Notes under the pieces: generated by a model | What the model was told of the DNA's origin: nothing | Databases searched by the model: none | Seen by the model: only the letters and a program-made list of their open reading frames with translations | Position numbers and translations under genes: made by a program | Shown: positions 17,276 to 25,869 of the stretch, in pieces | Position numbering within the stretch: the stretch's first letter is position 1 | How the letters are laid out: each line of letters opens with the position of its first letter | NCBI GenBank assembly: GCA_049671305.1 | Contig: JBATUR010000017.1 | Location: forward strand, 186,001-250,000 | Direction: 5' to 3' | Origin: CADCTM01 sp049671305 | GTDB lineage: Bacteria > Cyanobacteriota > Cyanobacteriia > Cyanobacteriales > Coleofasciculaceae | Length of the DNA stretch: 64,000 nt

Positions 17276-17569
17276 TTAGTCTCGATCTTCGTAAGGATCT
17301 TGCTGATTTTGAGTATTTGGTGGTGGTAAGGAGCGTGTGGCAGAAGCTGATGGCACTGACTTCGGTTTTCTTACCGGAGTCGCGGCTGTAGGCTCAACTG
17401 GGGACGGTATTGGCGTTTCAGGTGTTGTTGAGTCTAATCGTTTTTCCGTGGTTTGTAGCGCCATGAAAGCACCAAAAGCAAAAGCGCAAGCCGAAGCCGC
17501 GATCGTTACCGCTATAATAACCTTGAAGCGATTGCCCTTCAACTTGATCCGCTCATTCTGCCTCCTCAT
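17276..17569 (-). CDS. Small membrane protein with Pro/Thr-rich tail
   Basis: 97 residues: a basic start (MRRQNERIKLKGNRFK), one hydrophobic segment (VIIAVTIAASACAFAFGAFMAL, about 18-39), then a Pro/Ser/Thr-rich low-complexity tail probably outside the membrane. GGAGG lies immediately before the ATG, which is closer than usual. No family recognised. It converges on queF, ending 10 bp after it. An overlapping plus-strand frame over the same DNA looks like a shadow. Confidence 0.6.
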   Translation of the reverse strand: MRRQNERIKLKGNRFKVIIAVTIAASACAFAFGAFMALQTTEKRLDSTTPETPIPSPVEPTAATPVRKPKSVPSASATRSLPPPNTQNQQDPYEDRD

Positions 17570-17791
17570 ACCTCCACCCCAAAACTAAAAACTTCTGCCT
17601 CAATTTTATTGAAAAACCCAGCAATACAGTTAATCTGAATTTGTAGTTTCCCATGCATCAAGAGACGTTTTGGCATTAGCGAGTCTTATTATGCGGTTTT
17701 CCTACCTAAAGGGCTAGGTGAGCGCCAACATCTCTATAATAAGTTGCATTGACTTTGCTCAAAATCATCCTTTAATTATCTGAAGCCTGAT

Positions 17792-19177
17792 TTAATTTTG
17801 ACTAACTAAATCTGTTGCCGGCTGAGATAAATCTATATTTGAAGTTTGCTCACTCAACTGATCTAAAATAGCAATAACTTCACGTTCAAAAGCAACCTGG
17901 GCGCGATTAGTCCTACCACCTACATAAAAGCGTCCATCTTTTTGTAGTGCCCAAACTTGAGAGTGAGAGACATAACTCATCATCACACCCAACATCAGCA
18001 AGCCAAAGCCAGTATAAACCAACGGAATACCTGGGTCAGCTTTAATCTGTAAACCAGTACTACCAATAACATCAACAACTTTCAACATGACACCATTAAC
18101 TTCTGTTGCCATGCCGGGACGGACTGTGGAAACTAGCTTGCCCTTAACATCATAAACCAAGATTGTACCTTGCAAATCTTTTGCTAGCAGTGAGACACCT
18201 TCACTCAAATCAGGTTTTAGAGGTATCCAAGTTCCCCAAAGACGCTGGTTACTTTTCGCCTCTAATGGTGCCATTGGAATTTGAAAAATCGGGCTTTTAT
18301 TTAACTGCACTTGTATAGCAGCAATTCCCCAATCAGTTTGGTAAAGAGTTACACCACGGTAACGCAAAGGTTTGTTGACATAAATGGTTTGTTTGTCAAC
18401 TTCTTGTTGTTGATTATCTAAAATTGATAAATCAGAATAAAATTGATTTATGCCACCTTGTGGTGTGTAGTCAATCCAAAAACGATTAACTTTTACTGAC
18501 CAATCTTTAGGAACTTGGGCGGCGGCAAACGGTCCTGCGTCGATGATATTTTTGACCTGGAAAGTATTACCACTAGCAACCATTTCTTGAGCAATAAAAC
18601 CTGACATTGCTCCCCAAATAGCACCCATTAAAATTAGTAGCATACTGGCATGAACAACAATCGGTCCAATACGTCCAACAATGCCTTTACGTGCGTAGAG
18701 GGTATTACCTTCTTGAAAGACTTTGTAGCGTTGCTTTGCGAGTAATGGAGCAATACACGTGAGGTTACCTTGCTTAAATTCGGCACTCAGGGCAAGTTTT
18801 TTAAACTGTCGCGGTTCGTCGTAAAATTTCCAATGACGGGCAGCTTTGAGTGCGGGAAATTGGCGGGTAAAGGTACAGGCAGTAAGAGATGTACCAAAAA
18901 GGATTAGTATAGAGAGAAACCACCAAGTCCGGTAAACGTGGTCTAAACCTAGGATTAAAAGGACTTTCCAGGTGAGAAAACCAAATAAGGCTGGATGTTC
19001 GGGATAATTACTTTGATAAAATTCCAGGCTTTGACCTTGTTCAATAACTGTACCAACAATGCTAAAGCTAGCGATCGCGAGTAGCAAGATAATTGCCAAG
19101 CGCAAGTCAGCAATAACTGGTAAAACTTGACGACGAAATATCTGAGTAATTTTTAAGGATGAGTTTTCAATAGTCAT
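17792..19177 (-). CDS. ccs1: Cytochrome c biogenesis protein Ccs1/ResB
   Basis: Part of the System II haem delivery and ligation complex that attaches haem to c-type cytochromes on the lumenal side of the thylakoid membrane. About 461 residues. There are three N-terminal membrane helices (starting LRLAIILLLAIASFSIVGTVI), the GTVIEQG and FYQSNYPE signatures, a large soluble domain (about 200-400) and a last helix (GFGLLMLGVMMSYVSHSQVW) ending with a characteristic His. ATG 19177 is preferred because it lies 10 bp after ccdA; the longer frame to 19234 would overlap ccdA and adds unconserved sequence. The pairing with ccdA is functional, since CcdA supplies reductant to the apocytochrome. Confidence 0.93.
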   Translation of the reverse strand: MTIENSSLKITQIFRRQVLPVIADLRLAIILLLAIASFSIVGTVIEQGQSLEFYQSNYPEHPALFGFLTWKVLLILGLDHVYRTWWFLSILILFGTSLTACTFTRQFPALKAARHWKFYDEPRQFKKLALSAEFKQGNLTCIAPLLAKQRYKVFQEGNTLYARKGIVGRIGPIVVHASMLLILMGAIWGAMSGFIAQEMVASGNTFQVKNIIDAGPFAAAQVPKDWSVKVNRFWIDYTPQGGINQFYSDLSILDNQQQEVDKQTIYVNKPLRYRGVTLYQTDWGIAAIQVQLNKSPIFQIPMAPLEAKSNQRLWGTWIPLKPDLSEGVSLLAKDLQGTILVYDVKGKLVSTVRPGMATEVNGVMLKVVDVIGSTGLQIKADPGIPLVYTGFGLLMLGVMMSYVSHSQVWALQKDGRFYVGGRTNRAQVAFEREVIAILDQLSEQTSNIDLSQPATDLVSQN

Positions 19178-19187
19178 ATTTATTAAA

Positions 19188-19928
19188 TTAAAAAATTCCC
19201 GCAGGAATTCGAGACAACAAAGAAAAAACGCCAAATCCTACTAATAAAACCCCACTAAGAGGTGTGATCCAACCAGACCAACGACGTAATTCTAACAACT
19301 TTTTGATTGAAGCAGTAAATGTGCCTGCTAAGATTAATGGTGCCACATAACCTGCTGTGTAGGAAAGTAGTAAAGCGCCACCTAAAACTAGATCTTGTGT
19401 TTTGGCTACCCAAGCCAGTAAAGTTGCTAAAACAGGAGTACTGCAAGGTGAAGCAACTAAGCCAAAAGTTAAGCCAATTAAGTAAGAGCGAATTCCTTCT
19501 GGTAAGTCTTTAGAAATCCAATCCATACCACCAAAAGATGGTAGTTGTAGTGGCAGGGCTTCTAATAAATTTAGCCCCATTAAAATAGCGATGATACTAA
19601 CAATAATTGGCAATCCTATACCAATTTGACCATAAACTCGTCCTAGGGTGGCGGCAAGAATTCCCAAAACTGCTAATGTGGTTGCTAGTCCCAGGGCAAA
19701 CCAGGTAGACTGAGCAGCAGCTTGCAAGCGTCCTTTGGTTTCATAACCACCAATGTAGCCAATCGTAATCGGCAACATGGAAAGCATACAAGGAGTCAGG
19801 CTAGTTAGCAATCCTGCCGCAAAGATGATGCCAATGCTAATCAAATTCAGGTGTGTTAGCTGAGTGTCAACCAGGGTATTGGCAAATTGTTCGAGTTCGT
19901 AAAGTTGGGTGGAGAGTGTTTCTATCAT
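19188..19928 (-). CDS. ccdA: Cytochrome c biogenesis thiol transporter CcdA
   Basis: Six-helix thiol-disulfide carrier of the DsbD/CcdA family. It passes electrons from stromal-side thioredoxin across the membrane to keep apocytochrome c cysteines reduced. The two redox-active cysteines are in LLTSLTPCMLSMLP and VASPCSTPVLATLL, at the usual places in TM1 and TM4. Length (246) is typical. It is the first gene of a two-gene operon with ccs1. Confidence 0.94.
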   Translation of the reverse strand: MIETLSTQLYELEQFANTLVDTQLTHLNLISIGIIFAAGLLTSLTPCMLSMLPITIGYIGGYETKGRLQAAAQSTWFALGLATTLAVLGILAATLGRVYGQIGIGLPIIVSIIAILMGLNLLEALPLQLPSFGGMDWISKDLPEGIRSYLIGLTFGLVASPCSTPVLATLLAWVAKTQDLVLGGALLLSYTAGYVAPLILAGTFTASIKKLLELRRWSGWITPLSGVLLVGFGVFSLLSRIPAGIF

Positions 19929-20518
19929 ACCGCAGTTGGATTAGGAAATGCCCATTCTGCTTGCATTTTAGCTTATCGCACCCCTACTGAAGGGTGGCAT
20001 ATAGCGAATCAGTAACAGCGTTGGATTTATCATAAATGGTTCTTGATTAAATACTTTGCACGGTTTTTCTAATTTTCTTGAGCAGCAGATGCTAACTTCA
20101 ATAAAATAAATTTTGTTTAAAGCTCTTGACAATTTTTCATAAGATAAGTTGAGTTAAAGCAAGGAGCTGAACACAGGAGCCTTATAGCGGCAAGCTATGT
20201 TCTGCAAGCCTTATAGAGATTCAATTTAGCCGCCTGCACAAAAGTCATCTTGATAAAGTTGTAGAAATTTGGCATAAATATTCACAAGTTATTCACAACT
20301 TCTCAGTATTCTATTAATTGTAAGCTTTTGGACTACTGAACTGCTCTCTCGCTTGTAAAAGTTGAGGGGGCATTTTATTTTTGTGCTATTTATAGCTGCC
20401 TGATAGCTTAAAGCAATTGCCAAAATTTACAAACTCTTTACTTTTACACCTTTACTTATTACCAGCTTTCAGGTGTAATAATTTTCTAATAAGCAACACA
20501 AAGAGCCTTTTTATTATT
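19929..20518. other. Gene-free stretch between ccdA and livF
   Basis: 590 bp with no convincing gene. It must hold the ccdA promoter; livF ends into it. The words AGCCTTATAG (20178 and 20206 regions) occur twice in a short interval. A single TTATTCACA resembles a DnaA box with one mismatch, but one copy is not evidence of an origin. Confidence 0.4.
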
Positions 20519-21229
20519 TCAGCCGAGATAAGCTTTTTTGACGCGCTGATCATGAAGAAGATCAGAGGCAGCACCTGTAAGAATAAGTTGTCCAGCTTCT
20601 AAAACATAACCTCTATGAGCAATTTTTAGTGCTAAGTTAGCATTTTGTTCTACTAATAAAATAGTGACTCCTAACTCATGAAGCTGGTGAATTACTGAAA
20701 AAATTTCACGGACAATTTGAGGTGCTAAACCGAGACTTGGTTCATCAAGGAGCAAAAGTTTGGGACGACTCATTACAGCGCGGGCAATTGCTAACATTTG
20801 CTGTTCACCACCACTGAGAGTGCCTGCTAGCTGATGGCGACGTTCTCCTAAACGTGGGAAGGTGATAAATTGACGTTCAATATCTGCTTTAATTCCTAAA
20901 CGATCAGAACGAGTATAAGCGCCCAATTCCAGATTTGTCAAAACTGTTTGTCGAGCCAAAACCCTTCGTCCTTCAGGACTTTGGGCAATGCCAAGCTTCA
21001 CGACATGATCGGGACGATAGCGCGTGATTTCTTGTCCATTATAAAAAATCTGTCCTTTTAAAGGATTAATTAAGCGAGAAATTGCTCTAAGAGTTGTACT
21101 TTTCCCTGCGCCATTTGCTCCGATAAGAGTAACAATTTCACCTTCATTAATAGTTAGATTAGTATTTTGGAGAGCTTGAATAGCACCATAGTTTATGTCT
21201 AAGTTCTTAATTTCTAATAAGGGTTTCAT
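20519..21229 (-). CDS. livF: Branched-chain amino acid ABC transporter ATPase LivF
   Basis: ATP-binding subunit (236 residues) of a high-affinity LIV-type amino acid importer. Walker A GANGAGKS (about 37-44), signature LSGGEQQMLAIARA, Walker B LLLLDEPSLGLAP and the switch His in ILLVEQN-type context are intact. The LivF-specific features are the EGRRVLARQTVLTNLELGAY segment and the short C-terminus. Last gene of the minus-strand cluster livK-livH-livM-livG-livF, 45 bp after livG. Confidence 0.93.
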   Translation of the reverse strand: MKPLLEIKNLDINYGAIQALQNTNLTINEGEIVTLIGANGAGKSTTLRAISRLINPLKGQIFYNGQEITRYRPDHVVKLGIAQSPEGRRVLARQTVLTNLELGAYTRSDRLGIKADIERQFITFPRLGERRHQLAGTLSGGEQQMLAIARAVMSRPKLLLLDEPSLGLAPQIVREIFSVIHQLHELGVTILLVEQNANLALKIAHRGYVLEAGQLILTGAASDLLHDQRVKKAYLG

Positions 21230-21274
21230 TAGTTATTAATGTTATTGTATTTCTAAAGTTATTGCAATTAGCAA

Positions 21275-22075
21275 CTAATTACCAACTATATCTTCATCTC
21301 CTAAATAAGCTTCAATTACTGCGGGGTCATTTTTAACTTTTTGTGGTTCACCTAAAGCAATTAACTGACCGAAATCTAACACAGCAATGCGATCGCACAA
21401 TCCCATCACTAAAGGGACATGATGCTCGATTACTAATACAGTCAAATTAAAAGAATTGCGAATTTCTTGAATTAATTCACTTAATGCACCTTTTTCATTG
21501 GGATTCATGCCTGCAGCAGGTTCATCTAGTAGTAAAACTTTGGGCTGTAAGGCTAAGGCACGGGCAATTTCTAGGCGTCTTTGGTCACCATAAGCAAAGT
21601 TACGAGCTTGTTGCTCTGCTTCTTCAGCAAGTCCAACTAATTCTAATAATTGCCAAGCTTGAGAGAAGGTTTTTTGTTCTTGAGCAGCAGCTAAAGGTAA
21701 TCCCAATATACCTTGAATGAAACCAGTTTTATTATGAATATGACCAGCAATTGCTACATTTTCTAAAGCCGTCAAATTACCAAATAATCGTAAATTTTGA
21801 AAAGTTCGTGCTATTCCCTTACTAGCAATTTGATGAGGACGAAGTTTAGTAATTTCTTCTTGTTCATAAATAAGCTGACCTCCTGAAGCAGGAATTAAAC
21901 CACTAATTAAATTAAATAGTGTCGTTTTACCAGCCCCATTTGGTCCAATTAAACCAAATATTTCACCTTTTTGCACCATAAAAGAAACTTCATTTACAGC
22001 TACTAAGCCCCCAAAAGTGCGGCTAATTTTTCTAACTTCTAATACAGGGCTTAAATCATTCTGAGATGCCTTCAT
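21275..22075 (-). CDS. livG: Branched-chain amino acid ABC transporter ATPase LivG
   Basis: Second ATPase (266 residues) of the importer. Walker A GPNGAGKTT, GIARTFQNLRLFGNLTALENV (Q-loop region typical of LivG), signature FAYGDQRRLEIARAL, which is the usual degenerate LivG form, Walker B VLLLDEPAAGMNP and the switch His in VIEHHVPLVM. Its ATG overlaps the livM stop by 4 bp, indicating translational coupling. Confidence 0.93.
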   Translation of the reverse strand: MKASQNDLSPVLEVRKISRTFGGLVAVNEVSFMVQKGEIFGLIGPNGAGKTTLFNLISGLIPASGGQLIYEQEEITKLRPHQIASKGIARTFQNLRLFGNLTALENVAIAGHIHNKTGFIQGILGLPLAAAQEQKTFSQAWQLLELVGLAEEAEQQARNFAYGDQRRLEIARALALQPKVLLLDEPAAGMNPNEKGALSELIQEIRNSFNLTVLVIEHHVPLVMGLCDRIAVLDFGQLIALGEPQKVKNDPAVIEAYLGDEDIVGN

Positions 22076-23004
22076 TTTCTGTCTCTTTTCAAAGGTTTCA
22101 ATCGTTTTAATAAATCTGGAGTAATAATTCCTTGTGGATAAAATACACTGCCAATTACAATTAATAGACCAAAGATAATCAAACGACCATCACGGAGGAA
22201 TTGTGCTAACCAAATTGGCAGACTACCGATGCCAGATAAAGCTCTTAAAGCTTCGGGCAAAGCAGTTAATACCATGCCTCCTAATACGGGTCCGACAAAG
22301 GTTTTGGAACCACCAATTAACACAAATGCTAAATAAATGATACTAGCATCAAATGTACCTTGACGAGCATTCCAAGTATTCAGAAAATGAGCGCTAACAG
22401 CACCAACTAATCCTGCTAAAATTGCTCCTAAACTAAAAGATAGCACCTTGTAATAAGTTGGGTTAATACCCATAGCATCAGCCGCTAATTCATCCTCACG
22501 GATAGCATTTAAAGCACGTCCAGCTCGAATTCTTTCCAAGCGGTAAAGAAAGAACATACTTAAAATTAGTAATGGTAGAGCAATCCAAAGATATTCAATT
22601 TGAGATTTAAAAGGTTGAGGAATTGCAAAAATACCGACAGCGCCGCCGGTGATTTCTAAATTTAAAGCGATAACTCTGAGAATTTCTACAAAAGCAATCG
22701 TGGCAATTGCTAAATAAATTCCCCGTAAACGAAGCACGGGAATTCCTAATGCAACTGCTAGTATTCCAGAGATTAAACCTGCCGCCAGCATTTCTAATAA
22801 TAAATAAGATAGGGGAAATATTGTGTCAGTATTAAAGACTTGAGTTGATAAAATGGCGGCAATATAGCCACCCAAAGCATAAAATCCTGGAGTTGCTAGA
22901 GATAGTTGACCTGCCATTAAGGGTAAATATACTGAAAGCCCTAAAATTGCTCCTAAAACCATTGATACAATTAAAAAGCCATAGTTATTAATAAAATCTG
23001 ACAT
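22072..23004 (-). CDS. livM: Branched-chain amino acid ABC permease LivM
   Basis: Permease subunit of 310 residues with about eight membrane helices. The EAA-type loop that contacts the ATPases is visible in NAIREDELAADAMGINPTYYKVLSFSLGA. At 310 residues it is shorter than UrtC of urea transporters, which argues for an amino acid importer. Overlaps livG by 4 bp; 115 bp separate it from livH. Confidence 0.92.
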   Translation of the reverse strand: MSDFINNYGFLIVSMVLGAILGLSVYLPLMAGQLSLATPGFYALGGYIAAILSTQVFNTDTIFPLSYLLLEMLAAGLISGILAVALGIPVLRLRGIYLAIATIAFVEILRVIALNLEITGGAVGIFAIPQPFKSQIEYLWIALPLLILSMFFLYRLERIRAGRALNAIREDELAADAMGINPTYYKVLSFSLGAILAGLVGAVSAHFLNTWNARQGTFDASIIYLAFVLIGGSKTFVGPVLGGMVLTALPEALRALSGIGSLPIWLAQFLRDGRLIIFGLLIVIGSVFYPQGIITPDLLKRLKPLKRDRK

Positions 23005-23119
23005 TTTATATTAGTAGTTTATTGTTTTAACTTGTAAGGAGGCAAGGGTATACACTCTTAATAAGAATTATCTTTTTATCTGCTCATACCTCTCACCTCT
23101 ACAAAAAAGATTTGAAAAT

Positions 23120-24070
23120 TTAAACTTTTGTTATTCTTGCTCTTCCCAGTAATCCTTGGGGTCTAACTAAAAGCATAACGAATAATAAAGCAAAAGCGAT
23201 CGCTTCTTTATATCCAGAATACTCTGAAGGTACAAATGCCTCTGCCAAACCAATTATCAAGCCTCCAACTACAGCACCAGGAATATTACCTAATCCTCCC
23301 AAAACAATGACACCCAAGCCCTTCAGTCCAAAAGCAATGCCAAAATAGGGACCCGCAATACTAACACTAGATCCGACTAATGTACCTGCTAAACCGCCTA
23401 AAAAACCACTTAAAAAAAACGTTAATAAAATAAAGCGTTCTGGATTAATTCCTAATAAACTAGCTGTTGTTGCATCCTCAGCTACAGCCTGCAAAGCTTT
23501 ACCTATTTTCGTAAAACTAATCAAATAAGTTAGAATGCTTAAAATAATTGCAGAAACTCCAAAAATTATCACCTGAATAGTGCGAATTGTAATCGGTCTG
23601 GCTGTCGTGCCAAAGTTAATTGCTGCTGGTAAATTACCATAAGCATTAGCAGGAAAAGTATAAATTTCTGCTCCTACTAAGTACTGAATTAAATTAACAA
23701 TTACAACCGCTGCACCTAAACTTGAAACTAAAGTCAGTAAAGGATCTGCACCACGATCTCGTAAGGGTTTGAAGGCTAAACGTTCTACAATAACTCCAGC
23801 AATACCAGCTAAAAAACTACCGACAAACAAAGCAATAATGAATGGCAATTTTATCGGCAAAGAAGCATTAGCTAGCAAACCGTTAAAGCCAAAAACACCG
23901 CCACTCAGAGTATAAGTAAAGTATGCGCCTAGAGTAAAGATTGCACCGTGAGCAAAATTAATAATTCCTAAGATTGAGAAAACCAAAGTATAGCCTAAAG
24001 CAAAAATTGCATAAACACTGCCGATGGATAAACCATTTAAAAATTTTTGTAAGAAAGTTGTATAATCCAT
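23120..24070 (-). CDS. livH: Branched-chain amino acid ABC permease LivH
   Basis: Permease subunit of 316 residues. N-terminal NGLSIGSVYAIFALGYTLVFSILGIINFAHG and the GINPERFILLTFFLSGFLGGLAG loop are diagnostic of LivH. About eight membrane helices. It follows livK by 58 bp; a stem-loop between them may let livK be made in excess. Confidence 0.92.
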   Translation of the reverse strand: MDYTTFLQKFLNGLSIGSVYAIFALGYTLVFSILGIINFAHGAIFTLGAYFTYTLSGGVFGFNGLLANASLPIKLPFIIALFVGSFLAGIAGVIVERLAFKPLRDRGADPLLTLVSSLGAAVVIVNLIQYLVGAEIYTFPANAYGNLPAAINFGTTARPITIRTIQVIIFGVSAIILSILTYLISFTKIGKALQAVAEDATTASLLGINPERFILLTFFLSGFLGGLAGTLVGSSVSIAGPYFGIAFGLKGLGVIVLGGLGNIPGAVVGGLIIGLAEAFVPSEYSGYKEAIAFALLFVMLLVRPQGLLGRARITKV

Positions 24071-24088
24071 AACTTGTCATTAGTAATA

Positions 24089-24118
24089 GTCATTGATTAT
24101 CATAAAATAATCAATGAC
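24089..24118. repeat. Intergenic stem-loop between livK and livH
   Basis: GTCATTGATTAT and ATAATCAATGAC form a perfect 12-bp inverted repeat around a 6-nt loop. It lies just after the livK stop on the minus strand and has no T-run, so it more likely protects the livK message or reduces readthrough than ends transcription fully. Confidence 0.6.
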
Positions 24119-24128
24119 CAATAGCTGT

Positions 24129-25343
24129 TTATTTCAAGAAGCCAAACTTACCATTCTTGCCGTCAGAATCCATCTTGATTTGAGCTACATAAAACTGACT
24201 TTGTTTTACTTCACCTTCTGAATCAAAAGCAATTGCTCCTAGAGGTGTGTCATATTGACCAGCTAATATTTGTTTATTCAACTGGGTGCGTAACTGCTCT
24301 AGAGATAAAGTGTTGATTTTGGTATTACTATCCAAGGCTTTTAAAGCTTCTACAAATACCTGAACTCCAGTAAAAGCTTGAGCACTAAATTGTGGAGGTT
24401 CTTTCTTATTTTGTGCTTTATAAGCTTCCCTGAAAGCCTTATTAATCTCACTAGTTAATTCTGGACTATAAGCCTGAGCAATTAAAACGTCGTTACATTG
24501 TGCTTGACAAACTGTAAAAAGATTTGAGGTATTCAAGCCGTTACCACCAATAATTAAACCCTTGTATCCTAATTGACGTAGTTGCTTGATTAAATTACCA
24601 CCATCTGCAGCTAATCCTGAAATAATTACCAAGTCCGGCTTAAGATTAATTGCATTAGTAGCTTGAGATTGAAAATCTGTGTCAGTAGTTTGAAATTTTT
24701 GTACCGTTACTAAATCTAGATTTTGCTCTTTTACTGTTTTTTGGAATGTCTCAGTTTCTGACTTACTAAAAGCATCGTTTTGAGCAAAAAAGACCGCTAC
24801 TTTCTTAATTTGAGGATTAATTTTGAGAGCTTGTTTAACGGCATTGGGAGCAACAACTGCCACCGGCGCTGATACACGAGCAATATAATTCCCAATTTGA
24901 GGAATACCTTTAGCTGTATTAGAAGGTCCCAGCACAGAAACTTTTGCACGTTCAGCAATGGGGTCTGCAGCAAAGGCTTGCTGTGATAAAGTTGGACCAA
25001 CAATACCTACAACTTTATTTTGATTAATTAAAGTATTAAAAGCATTAATTGCCCCTTGTTCATCACCAGCAGTATCTTGAAAAACTAACTTAATTGGTGT
25101 ACCGTTAACACCACCTTTTTTATTAAAAAACTGCTCGGCAATTTTTGCCCCGACTACTTGTTCTTGACCTAGTAGAGCAACATTGCTAGTTTGGGCAACA
25201 GCAATGCCAATTGGTATGTCTGCTGCCGATGTATTAGCTGTATTATTGTTTGCCGTTGGTTGATTGTTCTGACTACAGGCAACAACCAGCAAAAAAGTCA
25301 AGAAAAATGTGAGAATTTGTGGAAATCTAGTTTTTTTAAACAT
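24129..25343 (-). CDS. livK: Branched-chain amino acid-binding lipoprotein LivK
   Basis: Periplasmic binding protein (404 residues) that delivers substrate to LivHM. The lipoprotein signal is clear: a basic start (MFKKTR), a hydrophobic stretch and the lipobox LVVAC, followed by an Asn/Thr-rich linker. The type I periplasmic binding fold shows in IPIGIAVAQTSNVALLGQEQ, VGIVGPTLSQQAFAADPIA, VAVFFAQNDAFSKSETETFQ and FDSEGEVKQSQFYVAQI. First gene of the liv cluster. Substrate specificity (branched-chain versus other neutral amino acids) cannot be read from sequence. Confidence 0.92.
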   Translation of the reverse strand: MFKKTRFPQILTFFLTFLLVVACSQNNQPTANNNTANTSAADIPIGIAVAQTSNVALLGQEQVVGAKIAEQFFNKKGGVNGTPIKLVFQDTAGDEQGAINAFNTLINQNKVVGIVGPTLSQQAFAADPIAERAKVSVLGPSNTAKGIPQIGNYIARVSAPVAVVAPNAVKQALKINPQIKKVAVFFAQNDAFSKSETETFQKTVKEQNLDLVTVQKFQTTDTDFQSQATNAINLKPDLVIISGLAADGGNLIKQLRQLGYKGLIIGGNGLNTSNLFTVCQAQCNDVLIAQAYSPELTSEINKAFREAYKAQNKKEPPQFSAQAFTGVQVFVEALKALDSNTKINTLSLEQLRTQLNKQILAGQYDTPLGAIAFDSEGEVKQSQFYVAQIKMDSDGKNGKFGFLK

Positions 25344-25869
25344 TTGAAACTTTTCTTGTGCAATTATTTTCTAATTATCTGCCCTAAGCTGAAAGTTTGA
25401 AATAATAGAAAAGTAACGTTTTATAGATTGGAAGCTTGTGAGAGTAAATTCCCGGCTGATTAGCCAAAATGCCCAAGCTCAACAGCTAATATCTTAGTCA
25501 TATATCATCTGTGACAATTCTATTTTGATTTGTTGTATTTTTGTTTAGGTAAGCAGGATCTCAGTGTGGCAACTTGCCCAAGCTAGATATTTTTGACACT
25601 ACCTCGATCACAATTAAATAAGAACTGCTAGTGGCAATGCTTCAGTGGTCTAGAAAAGAGCAGGTAATGCTGAAGAGTAAGAAGTCTGGACACTTTTAGC
25701 CCAAAACTAAGCAAAATTAGTATAGCAACAAGAATGGCAAACACACGGAAATCGCGACTAATAAGTTCGGTTGTACCCCCCAAGCTTGCTCAATAAATAC
25801 AGTATTCTCATAAGCAGGACAAGCAAACAATTTTAGGTAATGTGCGATCGTTGTGCATAAGGAAAAATC
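25344..25869. other. Divergent promoter region between livK and a histidine kinase gene
   Basis: 526 bp without a gene. It holds the promoters for the liv cluster (minus) and the kinase (plus). No clear operator or hairpin was found. Confidence 0.4.

Noticed and set aside
20280..20300. DnaA-box-like TTATTCACA
   Set aside because: Single copy with a mismatch and no cluster or dnaA/dnaN gene nearby; not an origin.
20519..25343. Urea (urt) transporter
   Set aside because: The LivM protein is shorter than UrtC and the binding protein and ATPases look like the amino acid type; no urease genes nearby.
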